64,000 bases of DNA, from contig JANQPT010000003.1 in assembly GCA_028285345.1 (NCBI GenBank), positions 62,001 to 126,000 on the forward strand. The letters run 5' to 3'. Of the stretch, positions 44,101 through 53,068 are shown in pieces. The stretch's first letter is position 1; every line of letters starts with the position of its first letter. Origin of the DNA: Planctomycetales bacterium. GTDB taxonomy: Bacteria > Planctomycetota > Planctomycetia > Planctomycetales > Planctomycetaceae. Position numbers and translations under genes: made by a program. The notes below the pieces were generated by a model. The model was not told where the DNA came from. It worked only from the letters and a program-made list of their open reading frames with translations, and searched no databases.

Positions 44101-44615
44101 GCACATCCGGTTGGGAGGTTCGCCACCTGAGCAACAATGACAGTCAATGGGCGGCGGTTTTCGCCAAGCGATCCAAACGGCGGGAACAGGCGGTCACCGC
44201 GCACACACGAGTCTCGGCGCTTCGAGATGAGATCAAGCAGCGGTGGAAGCAGAAGTTCAAGGTGACTGCCGTTGCGCATCAAGGTTCGCTGTGGGTTGCC
44301 GTCTACACGAAAGACAAACGGCTGGGACGGCAGTCGTATATCTGCTACAGCGATTGGGAGAAGGTCAAGGAGTCGATCCGTAACAAGTGGAATGAGGGCC
44401 GCCACATCACCAGCGTGGCCCGTGACGGCAAGCGCTGGCTGGTGGTTTTCTCCAAAGCGGCGCCGCTCACGCAGCGGTGGTTCATTGGGACTGACAAATC
44501 GCTCAAACAGCGTCTCGACAACGCCCGTGCGGACGGTTATTACGTCTCGCTGGCTGCCGACGCGTCCGGGAAGTGGTTTGTGGTGATGTCGAAACCGGCG
44601 GCGGAATCGAAGTGA
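41127..44615 (+). CDS. Large secreted transglutaminase-like / PDZ / repeat protein
   Basis: A 1162-residue protein. It has an N-terminal signal peptide (basic RR, then LILVTAVSLLCWLLW). The transglutaminase-like core holds Cys near residue 522 (TYVCQEHAFLFGSLLRSLGFP), but the usual His/Asp strand reads SNDVWYDGRWNYWGLFD, without a clear His. A PDZ domain covers about 823-905 (LGVFTHAIDQV, GVLVGYVEPNSPAEQAGL). The C-terminal 926-1160 consists of about five repeats of roughly 47 residues, each with a helical part ending in W/R and a strand pair ending WxxVFxK. It is probably periplasmic or cell-surface. Function unknown. Confidence 0.72.
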   Translation: MTNPRRCLHGKLILVTAVSLLCWLLWAPMPTTGAGSNKVPFDLRQFVQAAIPKKEIQGEVKESDQATAPLRAGPAVFSIRSVTVRRKKSKPLWLGPGSYSKKRKSDFDYIVTLTVNVYDSRKSALEEAKKQHDFLAPRKQNKVTKFKAGDFAFTDLTSFFNDKIKVNAESHIIADRYWIKARVTHRNPAFVGESFDQRAFTTKESKRFALMAFEKLRKYLGPPLEVRVTLRDNDRQFTIADLARLSVTVINNDSETIEDCTVRCTIVGQFGDAQEPVLYFPKNDGKVTAEEQPRLPLRPKTERTVTFPLRSAGIGTRQTAASYQDQWKLDRKSWMHLNLVRAKAGAVKPKQELSVPLKKAVRVEVYGKRGKNGKRELLLEETKSIREKGSKIAKLAFPDFRPVVGAPTKNARPLDYYMNGDPRESYVGDWTIRALAIRAARYGSSWKTIEGSSADPEFPDDPEQVVENVANFVIHALMPKGAPADMWAPRDNAKDLWRRTYGFDTPLPARKETDPKTGSTYVCQEHAFLFGSLLRSLGFPVRDVNAVTFVGIVISDWQDASNDVWYDGRWNYWGLFDYKSANPKPFRDAQKWYIKNWGDRCVIYRGVAPFDADKAGVTSRFNIGEDSYLPVGGNLTKSGVWICDDNATYLEDGRVIVRNGNQVYITVHSPVAALVELPDGRRFGMTSKPKGDLKQWFFGDDRPGLINEIPGSLYLPEGLFSTERDKQNGGQAAPQRLAVPIPAGMKIDDIKVRLTATGTGDYRVELHDLNGDGLQEYESRSGTVRQGDVLAVRVSEFTPKGSRIGFRATRSTTPPHEEGEATAYLGVFTHAIDQVLADELNVEKHTGVLVGYVEPNSPAEQAGLRANDVITKIAGRAVGNRADLRSALENFKRGDRVQLDVVRLGTVTAILGERPASSKQSPRHDQLLVTDRFDDLQERVEERWADGFRVMSIAGREGRWYTLFARQSAHELQRIEAADSFDALSGLIERYRTSGWEVRHLSNNDSQWAAVFAKRSKRREQAVTAHTRVSALRDEIKQRWKQKFKVTAVAHQGSLWVAVYTKDKRLGRQSYICYSDWEKVKESIRNKWNEGRHITSVARDGKRWLVVFSKAAPLTQRWFIGTDKSLKQRLDNARADGYYVSLAADASGKWFVVMSKPAAESK

Positions 44616-44627
44616 TACGGGTGATCG

Positions 44628-44700
44628 GTAGGTCATGCTGTGCATGACTCGCGTTTGGTGTGAGTCTGCTCCGCGATTCGTCATGCACAGCATGACCTAC
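44628..44700. repeat. 21-bp-arm palindrome between convergent genes
   Basis: A perfect inverted repeat: the left arm begins GTAGGTCATGCTGTGC (44628-44648) and the right arm is its complement (44680-44700). The 31-base interior contains a few weak pairings. It lies between the large secreted protein gene and fabI, so it can act as a bidirectional transcription barrier. The fabI stop TAG (44699-44697) is inside the right arm. Confidence 0.65.
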
Positions 44701-45494
44701 TTCTGGCGATGAATTAGCTCGTCGTCGAAATAGTTGATCGACATGCCGGCGTCGATGACGAGTCCCTGTGCGTTGATGCCCGAGGAGCGGGGGCTGATCA
44801 GGAAGGCGGCGGCGTTGGCGACCTCTTCGGTCTGGACCGCTTGCTTGCGGAGCGTGGCCTGTTCGGCGTAGAGGTAGCTGTCGACGTAGCCGGGGATGCC
44901 GGCGGAGGCGGAGGTTTTGAGCAGGCCGGGGCAGACGGCGTTGAAGCGGACTTTGGAGAACTGCGAGAAGGACTTCGCCAGAAAGGCGAGCGACGAATCG
45001 AGCGCTGCTTTGACCGGGGCCATATAGCCGTAATTCTCCGCCGCCATCCGCGTCGTCGAGATCGAAATCGCCACTACACTCCCCTGCTCTTTGTCGAGCA
45101 ATTCACGGAAGGCATTTGAGAAGGCAATCAGCGAGTAGCAGGAGATGTCAACCGCCTGCAAAAACGCCGCTCGCGGCGTCTCGTGAAACGGCAGCCAGCC
45201 GGCGGAATAGTCGGCAAAGGCGATCGAGTGCACGATGCCGTGGATTTGGGGGTGCTGCGGGGCGATTTCATCGCGCAGTGCGTCGATCTGCGTTTGGTGT
45301 TCGACGTCGCAGATATAGACAGGGGCGTCGCCGACCAGTTTTTGCACCGATGCTTGACGCTCGGGCGAGCGGACGGAATAGAGAACGTTCGCCCCCGCTT
45401 CGGCGAGCAATTGGCCGATGTGGTAGGCGACGCTTTTGCGATTGGCGACGCCGAAGACGAGGATCGTTTTGCCGGCCAGTTGTAGGAAGTCCAT
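44697..45494 (-). CDS. fabI: Enoyl-[acyl-carrier-protein] reductase FabI
   Basis: A 265-residue short-chain dehydrogenase of the FabI type, which reduces enoyl-ACP with NADH in fatty-acid synthesis. The cofactor motif is [14 protein letters not shown], and the catalytic Tyr-x6-Lys is [12 protein letters not shown]. The substrate-binding loop SASAGIPGY and the [18 protein letters not shown] end also fit. It is followed by a palindromic repeat that supplies its stop codon. Confidence 0.92.
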   Translation of the reverse strand: MDFLQLAGKTILVFGVANRKSVAYHIGQLLAEAGANVLYSVRSPERQASVQKLVGDAPVYICDVEHQTQIDALRDEIAPQHPQIHGIVHSIAFADYSAGWLPFHETPRAAFLQAVDISCYSLIAFSNAFRELLDKEQGSVVAISISTTRMAAENYGYMAPVKAALDSSLAFLAKSFSQFSKVRFNAVCPGLLKTSASAGIPGYVDSYLYAEQATLRKQAVQTEEVANAAAFLISPRSSGINAQGLVIDAGMSINYFDDELIHRQK

Positions 45495-45530
45495 TGGTTG
45501 CCGTTTAGTTGTTCAGAGCCGAAAGCAGAA

Positions 45531-45549
45531 CCCCCGGCGGGGCCGGGGG
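45531..45549 (-). terminator. GC hairpin terminator after the WD40 gene
   Basis: CCCCCGGC (45531-45538) and GCCGGGGG (45542-45549) form an 8-bp stem with a 3-base loop; on the minus strand it is followed by TTCTGCTTT. It lies between the WD40 gene and fabI, both on the minus strand, and likely separates their transcription. Confidence 0.55.
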
Positions 45550-45608
45550 CTGATTGGGATTGTGCAATCCGCACTTTGACAGAATCGGCGTTGGGCGGCA
45601 AGCGTCGG

Positions 45609-46676
45609 TTACCTCAATATGCTCCCGTAATTCCGCGACCAGAGTTCGTTCTCCGACTCGACATCGAATACAGCGACGGTTGCGCCATCGCAATACGCAA
45701 CTCGTTTGTTATCCGGCGAGAAGCAAGGCGACCTCAGACGGCTCAGCACACCGTTGATCGACGTCCGCATTTCGCCAGAGGATGGATCCCAGATCGTCAA
45801 CTCGCTCTCCTGTCGGGAGCCGGCGGGGTTGACGGTTCGAATCGTGCGTCCCGTGCCGCCGCTGGCGAGCATTGTTCCGTCCGGCGAGTAGCTGATCGAC
45901 CATATGTTCTTGTTGTAAAGTGTAATCGACTGCTGGAGTTCGCCGGTCTGTATGTTCCAGACCTGCAGTTTGGGACCGTCTTTTAGGCTGTAGATTGTCC
46001 CGGCCAAGTGTTTCCCGTCCGGTGAAAAGCAGACGGAGTAGACGCCCCAACCGTTGCCGCCGAAGGAGCGTTTCAGTTTGCCAGATTTTAGGTCGTAGAT
46101 GCGGCCCGTTTGGTGTTTTCCTTGAATGAACACACTCAGGGCTAAGCTTTGGTTATCAGGGGAAAGGTAAAGCGACCGGACGTGGGCTGCGCCGAGTTTG
46201 ATCGTCGAGAGCTTCTTGCCGGTTTCGACGTCCCAGGAGGTGATATCGTTACCCGCAACCCACACAGTTTTTCCGTCAGCCGTGAACTTCAAGTCCTTGA
46301 TTATTTCTGCAAAACCTTCGAGAGTTTGCACGCGGCGTCCTGTGTTGGCATCCCAGAGAATGACCTGGCGGTCGTGTCCGCCGCTGGCGAGCAGCGACCC
46401 TTGCGGCGCGAAGGCGACTGCCCGGACGCTCAGTTTGTGGTCTGAGAGAGAACGGACGAAGTCACCAGATTGGGCGTCCCAGATCTTTACGGTTGAATCG
46501 AACGACGCGCCGGCCAGCAGTTTTCCGTCGGCTGAGAAGGAGACGCAATGGACGTACGTGTTCGGTCCTGCCGCGACCTTTTCTTCCTTAGCAGATTCGT
46601 CAGCTTCCTGTGAAAAGGCTGGCTGCGAAGGGCTCATCGTTGCCGAAAGGGTGAGCAATACAGCGATGTAGAGCAT
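45609..46676 (-). CDS. Secreted WD40-repeat protein (duplicate of the BlaR1-WD40 C-terminus)
   Basis: A 355-residue beta-propeller protein. A signal peptide (MLYIAVLLTLSATMSPSQPAFS) precedes about seven WD40 repeats, with FSADGKLLAGASFDSTVKIWDAQSGDF and FAPQGSLLASGGHDRQVILWDA as clear units. The repeats match those of the upstream BlaR1-WD40 protein nearly block for block, and the DNA just beyond both stops is also similar (GGCAAGCGTCGGTTA), so the gene arose by tandem duplication of that gene's 3' part. The start at 46676 is chosen for the signal peptide; a TTG at 46829 is possible. Confidence 0.8.
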   Translation of the reverse strand: MLYIAVLLTLSATMSPSQPAFSQEADESAKEEKVAAGPNTYVHCVSFSADGKLLAGASFDSTVKIWDAQSGDFVRSLSDHKLSVRAVAFAPQGSLLASGGHDRQVILWDANTGRRVQTLEGFAEIIKDLKFTADGKTVWVAGNDITSWDVETGKKLSTIKLGAAHVRSLYLSPDNQSLALSVFIQGKHQTGRIYDLKSGKLKRSFGGNGWGVYSVCFSPDGKHLAGTIYSLKDGPKLQVWNIQTGELQQSITLYNKNIWSISYSPDGTMLASGGTGRTIRTVNPAGSRQESELTIWDPSSGEMRTSINGVLSRLRSPCFSPDNKRVAYCDGATVAVFDVESENELWSRNYGSILR

Positions 46677-46825
46677 GTAGAAGTCGCCGCGAATCGACGA
46701 CGTTTGATGTGGGACGTTTTTAGGCTGGACCACTTCCAATTCTCCTATGAACGCTGTCATCGGACTATGACTATTACAGAGTAAAGACCGTGCGAGCGGG
46801 TGGCGGCAAGCGTCGGTTATTGGGT

Positions 46826-48865
46826 TCAATACTTTCCGGTCCAGACGTCGTCGCCGGAATCGACTTCGATGACGCTGACGGTGGCATAATCACAATACGC
46901 GAGATGCTTGCCATCGGGCGAGAAGCAGAGTGACGTCAGGCGGGCGGAGGCACCGTTGTGCCTGATTTGCACATCTTTTCTGACCGGATCCCAGATCGTT
47001 AACATACTCGTCAGTCGCCAGCCGGGGGGGTTTGTTCGAACTTTCGGACCTTCACCGCCGCTCGCAAGCAATTTGCCATTTGGGGAATAGCGCAAGGCCC
47101 AAATTTCCTTGTCAACGAGATCAAAGGTCTCTTGAATTTCACCGGTCTCAATATTCCAGAACCGCAATTTCGGACCTTCTTCACGACCGATGCATGTCCC
47201 CGCCAAAGTTCTTCCATCGGACGAAAACGCTGCCGCGTAAACTCCATAATGCGGGTCACCGAAATTGCGAATCAATTCGGACGACTTGATGTCGAACATC
47301 TTTGCAGTGAGCTGTTTACCACTGATAAAAAACGTGACTGCCAAATACTTCTCATCTGGCGAGAGATCGAGCGAAATGACATTGTTGGCACCAAGCTTTA
47401 TCGTCGATTGCTTCCGGCCGGTCTCAACTTCCCAGGATGTAATGTGCGCACTTGCCACCCAGAGTGTTCGTCCGTCCGCAGAGAATCTCAATTGCCCGAC
47501 ATCGTCCTCAAATCCTTCCAGCGTTCGCAATCGTTCGCCGGTTTTCGCGTCCCATAGAATCACCGTGCGATCGTCACTGCCGCTGGCCAACATTGAGCCT
47601 TGAGGCGCGAAGGCCACCGCTTGAATCCTTTTTTTGTGAGCCTTGAGAGTCGCCGTGGTAACGCCGGTGGCCGCGTCCCATATTTTCACAGTCGCGTCAG
47701 ATGATCCTCCAGCGAGCAGTTTGCCGTCGGGCGAGAATGAGACGGAACTAATGCCCTCACTGGGAACCTCGACGAATCCTACTTTACCGCGCTGAGCTAA
47801 CGCTGGGTTGTCGAACACGAATGAAATTGAGAACAACAGCGCCGCGGCGGCAATCAGGGTCAAATACCCTCGTTGACTCCATGTGATATTACTGTGAGAG
47901 TTGCTGTGCAGGACTATTTGTAGTCTCCTTTTGAACGCTTTCACAGAACCGAATCCGCTGGCGATCGGCGGGAGGCTCGGTTGCTGCGGGGACAGAAATT
48001 CGACGGTCTCCAACAACGACCGCGCGTAAGATTTCGCCGAACCGGGCAGTTTCTGGATCACCCAGTCGTCGCAACAGGCTTCTTCAGATTCCCGCAATTG
48101 CCTTGAAGCCCACCAGGCGACAGGATTCCACCAGTGCAGAGCCAGGACCAACATTTCCAGCAGCCGCACCCAGCGGTCGCCGCGGCTGAGGTGTGCCAAT
48201 TCGTGGGTGAGGAGTGTTTCCTGCTGACGCCTGTCGAGTCGCGGCAACAGGTCGGCGGGGATCACGATCACCGGTCGCCGACGGAGTCCCCACAACAGGG
48301 GCGGAATGCGGTCTGCAACGATCAGGACATGGGGCACACTACGCAGTCGAAACTGTTGCGCGAGGCGTTGACACATATCCTGAATCTCGAATGAAGCCGG
48401 CGCCGCAGATTTCAATTTCCGTCGGAACGCCACAATCCGCCATGTCGCGACGATAATCCAGAGGACAGATCCAGCGATCCAAATTGTTCCGACCGCGACA
48501 TCCCACCGCAGAGCAAATGCGCTGCTGTGTGAGCGGTGGATCGTTTGGGCGAACCAGCTGGGTTGCGGCGTACTTTTGTCGGCGACTTGATTTCCAGAGG
48601 AGTTTTGAATCGGTTGCGAAGATCTGACTGCACGATCGTGAGACGCAGGGACCGGGATGATGTTTGACGATCTGGCTGTCGAAGCGCCGGCAATTCGCCA
48701 CTCCAGCGGCAGAATGGGCGGCATGATGAATCGCGCGAGCACCAGCAACCACAAGATGTGCACGAGCGGCGCATGGCGGACTCGCCGCGAGACGAGAAAT
48801 AGAAATCCGGCCAACAATGATGCCAGCACGGCATTCGTCAGACCAATGGTCATTATTGGATTCAT
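46826..48865 (-). CDS. BlaR1-type M56 metallopeptidase fused to WD40 repeats
   Basis: A 679-residue membrane protein. Residues 1-350 form the BlaR1/MecR1 peptidase with about four membrane segments, the zinc motif HELAH at 222-226 and the downstream Glu in RQLRESEEACCDDWV. After the last membrane segment (about 325-350) come about seven WD40 repeats (361-679, for example SVSFSPDGKLLAGGSSDATVKIWD) in place of the usual penicillin-sensor domain. With BlaI directly upstream (8-base gap) it forms a signal-cleavage pair; the stimulus is unknown but presumably not beta-lactam binding. Confidence 0.87.
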   Translation of the reverse strand: MNPIMTIGLTNAVLASLLAGFLFLVSRRVRHAPLVHILWLLVLARFIMPPILPLEWRIAGASTARSSNIIPVPASHDRAVRSSQPIQNSSGNQVADKSTPQPSWFAQTIHRSHSSAFALRWDVAVGTIWIAGSVLWIIVATWRIVAFRRKLKSAAPASFEIQDMCQRLAQQFRLRSVPHVLIVADRIPPLLWGLRRRPVIVIPADLLPRLDRRQQETLLTHELAHLSRGDRWVRLLEMLVLALHWWNPVAWWASRQLRESEEACCDDWVIQKLPGSAKSYARSLLETVEFLSPQQPSLPPIASGFGSVKAFKRRLQIVLHSNSHSNITWSQRGYLTLIAAAALLFSISFVFDNPALAQRGKVGFVEVPSEGISSVSFSPDGKLLAGGSSDATVKIWDAATGVTTATLKAHKKRIQAVAFAPQGSMLASGSDDRTVILWDAKTGERLRTLEGFEDDVGQLRFSADGRTLWVASAHITSWEVETGRKQSTIKLGANNVISLDLSPDEKYLAVTFFISGKQLTAKMFDIKSSELIRNFGDPHYGVYAAAFSSDGRTLAGTCIGREEGPKLRFWNIETGEIQETFDLVDKEIWALRYSPNGKLLASGGEGPKVRTNPPGWRLTSMLTIWDPVRKDVQIRHNGASARLTSLCFSPDGKHLAYCDYATVSVIEVDSGDDVWTGKY

Positions 48866-48873
48866 GAGCGGCC

Positions 48874-49254
48874 TCAGTCATCTGCATCGTTAATGAGTTT
48901 ACGGAGCGTTTCCCGGTCGCGTTTTGACAGCCGCAATCGGCCGACGAGGTGCATCAGCAGCGGGGTGGCCGAACCCTCACACAGCTTGTCCGCGAGCACA
49001 TCTAAGCCTTGTTGAATCAATGCGGAGCGCGGGATCTTGGCTCGAAAGGTGTGCGCGAAGGAACTGCGATCGCGCGTCACCGCGTCTTTTTTTTCCAGAC
49101 GTTCCAGGAGTTTTTGCACCGTCGCGTGCGCGGCGGTCGTATGTTCTCCATAAATGGCTTCGGTGATCTCGCGAATTGTCGCCGAATCACGATCCCACAG
49201 AACGTGCAGCACGGAGAGCTCGTATTCAGAGACTTCGAGTTGTGGTTTCGGCAT
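48874..49254 (-). CDS. BlaI/MecI-family repressor
   Basis: A 126-residue winged-helix repressor. LEVSEYELSVLHVLWDRDSATIREITEAIYGE forms the first helices, and TTAAHATVQKLLERLEKKDAVTRDR the recognition helix and wing. The C-terminal half is the dimerisation region where BlaR1-type peptidases cut. The ATG at 49254 is chosen over 49281, since the latter lies inside the operator palindrome. It is probably cotranscribed with the BlaR1-WD40 gene and autoregulated. Confidence 0.88.
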   Translation of the reverse strand: MPKPQLEVSEYELSVLHVLWDRDSATIREITEAIYGEHTTAAHATVQKLLERLEKKDAVTRDRSSFAHTFRAKIPRSALIQQGLDVLADKLCEGSATPLLMHLVGRLRLSKRDRETLRKLINDADD

Positions 49255-49279
49255 GGGGATTTCTGCTTGGGCAACCAAC

Positions 49280-49298
49280 ATCAGTCAATCTGACTGAT
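49280..49298. promoter_or_regulatory. Likely BlaI operator
   Basis: A perfect palindrome, ATCAGTCA and TGACTGAT with a three-base spacer, covers the predicted transcription start. A weaker half-site pair AGTC...GACT (49309-49320) lies within the promoter spacer. It is not the TACA-TGTA type described for classical BlaI/MecI repressors. Confidence 0.6.
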
Positions 49299-49301
49299 AT
49301 C

Positions 49302-49330
49302 AATATAAGTCACCTCGACTGAGATTTCAA
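49302..49330 (-). promoter_or_regulatory. Promoter of the blaI operon
   Basis: On the minus strand, TTGAAA (49330-49325) and TATATT (49307-49302) with exactly 17 bases between them. The predicted start falls near 49295, in the palindrome at 49280-49298, so a bound repressor would block initiation. Confidence 0.65.
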
Positions 49331-49398
49331 GTCCGACCGAGCCGAAATTAGATCTCTTAGGGAGACTCTGCATAAGCTGCGAAATGCAGTGAACCGAC

Positions 49399-51270
49399 TT
49401 ACGCCTGAACCGCTGCCGGTTGCGAGCGCAGTTCTTCGATCGCTTTTTCGACATCCGCAAACAATTCCGAATGTGGCAGCCCCGCGGCGGATTGCAGTTC
49501 TTCTTGGAGCGATCCGAGCAGGTGGGTTTTGAGCAGGTTGGAAAACCAGGTGACGCGGCGAGCGGTGAAGCCGGCTTGGAGTTGGCGGAATTTGGCTTCC
49601 AGATAGCGGAAGCCTTCCGACGTGCTGGTGACGGCTGCTTCGCCGACAACAACGGCGCCGGTACCGCCCGCGATGTCGCCCACAATGTGCACGGCCGCTT
49701 GCGTGAGCGCGTCGCCCATCAGCGGCGAGACCGCTTGGCCGACGGGGATGCCGCCCGCGAAAAAGAGCACGACCGACGTCATGGGGCGGGCGGCGGCGGC
49801 GATGGTGTCGAGGCGTTTCAGGAACGCATACATCTGCGGGCTGTCGTCGCGGAAGGTCTGCATCTGTGCGGTGACGAGCCGATCCATCTCCTCAGTGAGG
49901 TCAACGGCGTCGAATTCGGTCTTGACCGTTTCCAACAGCGATTCGCGCGACTTGCCCGCGAGCACCTTTTCGAGGCGCGGGCGCAGTAATTCGTTGCCCA
50001 GCAGGCTCAATTGCGTGAGTCCGTCGTAGAGTCGGCTGATGGCTTCGACAATCGTATCCCATTCGCGGCGGCGGTATTCCTCGAGCGGATCCGCCGGTTC
50101 TCCAACAAAGCGGTTTCTGGCCCAGCGAAACGGCGCCGTGATGCCGCGGCCGAGCGTATTGTAGAAGTCGTGGACCGCCCGCGGCATGCCTTCCCGCTGT
50201 TTGCGCCACCAGTCGCGGATTTGGTAGACCAACAGCGAATTGGGCGCCGGCGGCCAGTTGTCGATGCGGGCCAGTTGGTTTGTGGAAAAGAGTTCCGCCG
50301 CCGATTGAAAATCGAGGCTCTTCTGCCGCACCTGTTCTAGGTAGCCCGGCACGCCGTCGGTGAGGTCTAAGATCTGTTTCAGCGACGTTTGCAGGGTGTG
50401 GTATTTGATTTCCTCGAAGTGCAAGCGCGAGAGTTCCGCGGACAAATCGCACGTGTCGCCGGTTTCAGCGATGCCCTCGGCGGGAGGGGGGTAGGTGCGG
50501 GAATAGAACGGCAGGCGATTTGCTTCGGCCGCCTCGCGGTCGTGGGGCGCGATGTAGACGAATTCCGGATCAATGGAGGTCTCCGCACAGAATGTGTCGA
50601 GCCAGACCGGCCAGTACTGTTCATCTTCGGGAAGCTGGCACTGGTTGAAGATGACGATGACCGATTTGCCCTCCGCGGCCGCTTTGCGAAAGAATTGTTT
50701 GACGGCGGCGTCGTTGTATTTTTGTTGGGTCAGTACGGCAATCAACACGTCGGCACAATGGCGGATGCAATCGGCACGGTGCCAATTGACCTGTGCGTCG
50801 CTGTCGATATCGGGTGTGTCGAGAACGAGCAAGTTGTCGGGCATGCCGTCGATTGTCCGCCAGAACAACTTGTGCTCCTCGTCGTCCTGCAACGGTGCTT
50901 CGGCGGTCGACCAGGATTCGACGGTGAAGCCCTGGAAGATCAGGGAGAGTTCATGCCGCTCAGGGAAACCGGGCGGGACGAGGCAGGTGGGGTGGCGGGT
51001 TCCGGAGGCGAGCGGGCTGGTGGCGCTGGCGCTGCAGCCGGCGAGATGGTTGAAGACGACGCTTTTGCCGATGTTTGTGCCGCCGACGACCGCGGCGACG
51101 ATATAGGGGTCGTCGACAAGCTGGGGGATCAGCTTGCGGGTGAGCAATTCGTACCACTCCCGCCCTGCCAAGTGAGGCAACTGCAACAGCCGCGTCCCCT
51201 GTTCCAGCTCGACGAGCGCGTCGCGCAACCGCCGCACTCCGGCGGCGCTCTCGGCAAAGGGAGTGCTCAT
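49399..51270 (-). CDS. Large dynamin-like / ribosome-binding GTPase
   Basis: A 623-residue protein with a GTPase domain at about residues 55-260: G1 GGTNIGKSVV, G3 LDTPDID, and a G4 position reading FNQCQ in place of NKxD. The rest is mostly helical. Near residue 530 there is a hydrophobic patch (MTSVVLFFAGGIPVGQAV), which could insert into membrane as in bacterial dynamin-like proteins. The ATG at 51270 (MSTPFAES) is preferred over 51309. Role unknown; the altered G4 may change nucleotide specificity. Confidence 0.72.
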   Translation of the reverse strand: MSTPFAESAAGVRRLRDALVELEQGTRLLQLPHLAGREWYELLTRKLIPQLVDDPYIVAAVVGGTNIGKSVVFNHLAGCSASATSPLASGTRHPTCLVPPGFPERHELSLIFQGFTVESWSTAEAPLQDDEEHKLFWRTIDGMPDNLLVLDTPDIDSDAQVNWHRADCIRHCADVLIAVLTQQKYNDAAVKQFFRKAAAEGKSVIVIFNQCQLPEDEQYWPVWLDTFCAETSIDPEFVYIAPHDREAAEANRLPFYSRTYPPPAEGIAETGDTCDLSAELSRLHFEEIKYHTLQTSLKQILDLTDGVPGYLEQVRQKSLDFQSAAELFSTNQLARIDNWPPAPNSLLVYQIRDWWRKQREGMPRAVHDFYNTLGRGITAPFRWARNRFVGEPADPLEEYRRREWDTIVEAISRLYDGLTQLSLLGNELLRPRLEKVLAGKSRESLLETVKTEFDAVDLTEEMDRLVTAQMQTFRDDSPQMYAFLKRLDTIAAAARPMTSVVLFFAGGIPVGQAVSPLMGDALTQAAVHIVGDIAGGTGAVVVGEAAVTSTSEGFRYLEAKFRQLQAGFTARRVTWFSNLLKTHLLGSLQEELQSAAGLPHSELFADVEKAIEELRSQPAAVQA

Positions 51271-51426
51271 GAAATCGGGCTTTAGGGGGAAATCAAATTG
51301 AACCGGCAAGTTGGTGAATCCATCATCAGTATAGCAGAATCGGGAGTTGATTCAGAAGCTGAGTTTGCGGCGTACGCGACGTCGGCGCGCGGCTCCGTAC
51401 GGTTATTCGCCGTCGCGGAGCAATCA

Positions 51427-51455
51427 TTGACACTCTTGCGGCGATCCCCTAGATT
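51427..51455 (+). promoter_or_regulatory. Promoter of tRNA-Val
   Basis: A consensus TTGACA (51427-51432) and TAGATT (51450-51455) with a 17-base spacer, 20 bases before the tRNA. Confidence 0.7.
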
Positions 51456-51474
51456 GTCGAGCGATTTGACTCCG

Positions 51475-52782
<1,308 letters not shown>

Positions 52783-52785
52783 GCG

Positions 52786-52998
52786 CTACTTGCTCCGTTT
52801 GCTTCGCTTGCGACGTATGATGATTTCCAGCCCCAGAAAATCCGCCAGACGCTCCAAACTGTCGATACTCAGACCGGACGTTCCGGCCATCAACCGGGAC
52901 AACTGGGCTTGGGGAATGCCTGTTGCTTTGCTGATGGCGTACCGCGACGTCCCGCTGGATTCGATGGCGTTGCGGATTTCATCGAGAACCTTGCCCAT
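52786..52998 (-). CDS. XRE-family HTH regulator
   Basis: A 70-residue lambda-repressor-like DNA-binding protein: RYAISKATGIPQAQLSRLMAGTSGLSIDSLERLADFLGLE is a full five-helix XRE domain, ending in a basic tail (RRKRSKRSK). The ATG at 52998 is chosen because transcription probably starts near 53034, which would make an ATG at 53028 nearly leaderless, and AGAGGG precedes 52998 at good distance. It likely controls itself and the integrase, three bases downstream. Confidence 0.88.
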   Translation of the reverse strand: MGKVLDEIRNAIESSGTSRYAISKATGIPQAQLSRLMAGTSGLSIDSLERLADFLGLEIIIRRKRSKRSK

Positions 52999-53027
52999 GC
53001 CTTCCAACCCTCTGTAATTGCCTGCCA

Positions 53028-53058
53028 AGTAAGCACACTCATTATGGCGATGCTTACT
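53028..53058. promoter_or_regulatory. Operator of the XRE/integrase operon
   Basis: Perfect 8-bp arms AGTAAGCA (53028-53035) and TGCTTACT (53051-53058) with a 15-base spacer containing the -10 box. An autorepressor binding here would block the promoter. Between this site and the polymerase-like gene (53059-53264) there is no gene I can support. Confidence 0.6.
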
Positions 53059-53068
53059 GGAAAGTCAA
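53041..53068 (-). promoter_or_regulatory. Promoter of the XRE/integrase operon
   Basis: On the minus strand, TTGACT (53068-53063) and CATAAT (53046-53041), with a 16-base spacer. Start predicted near 53034. Confidence 0.6.
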
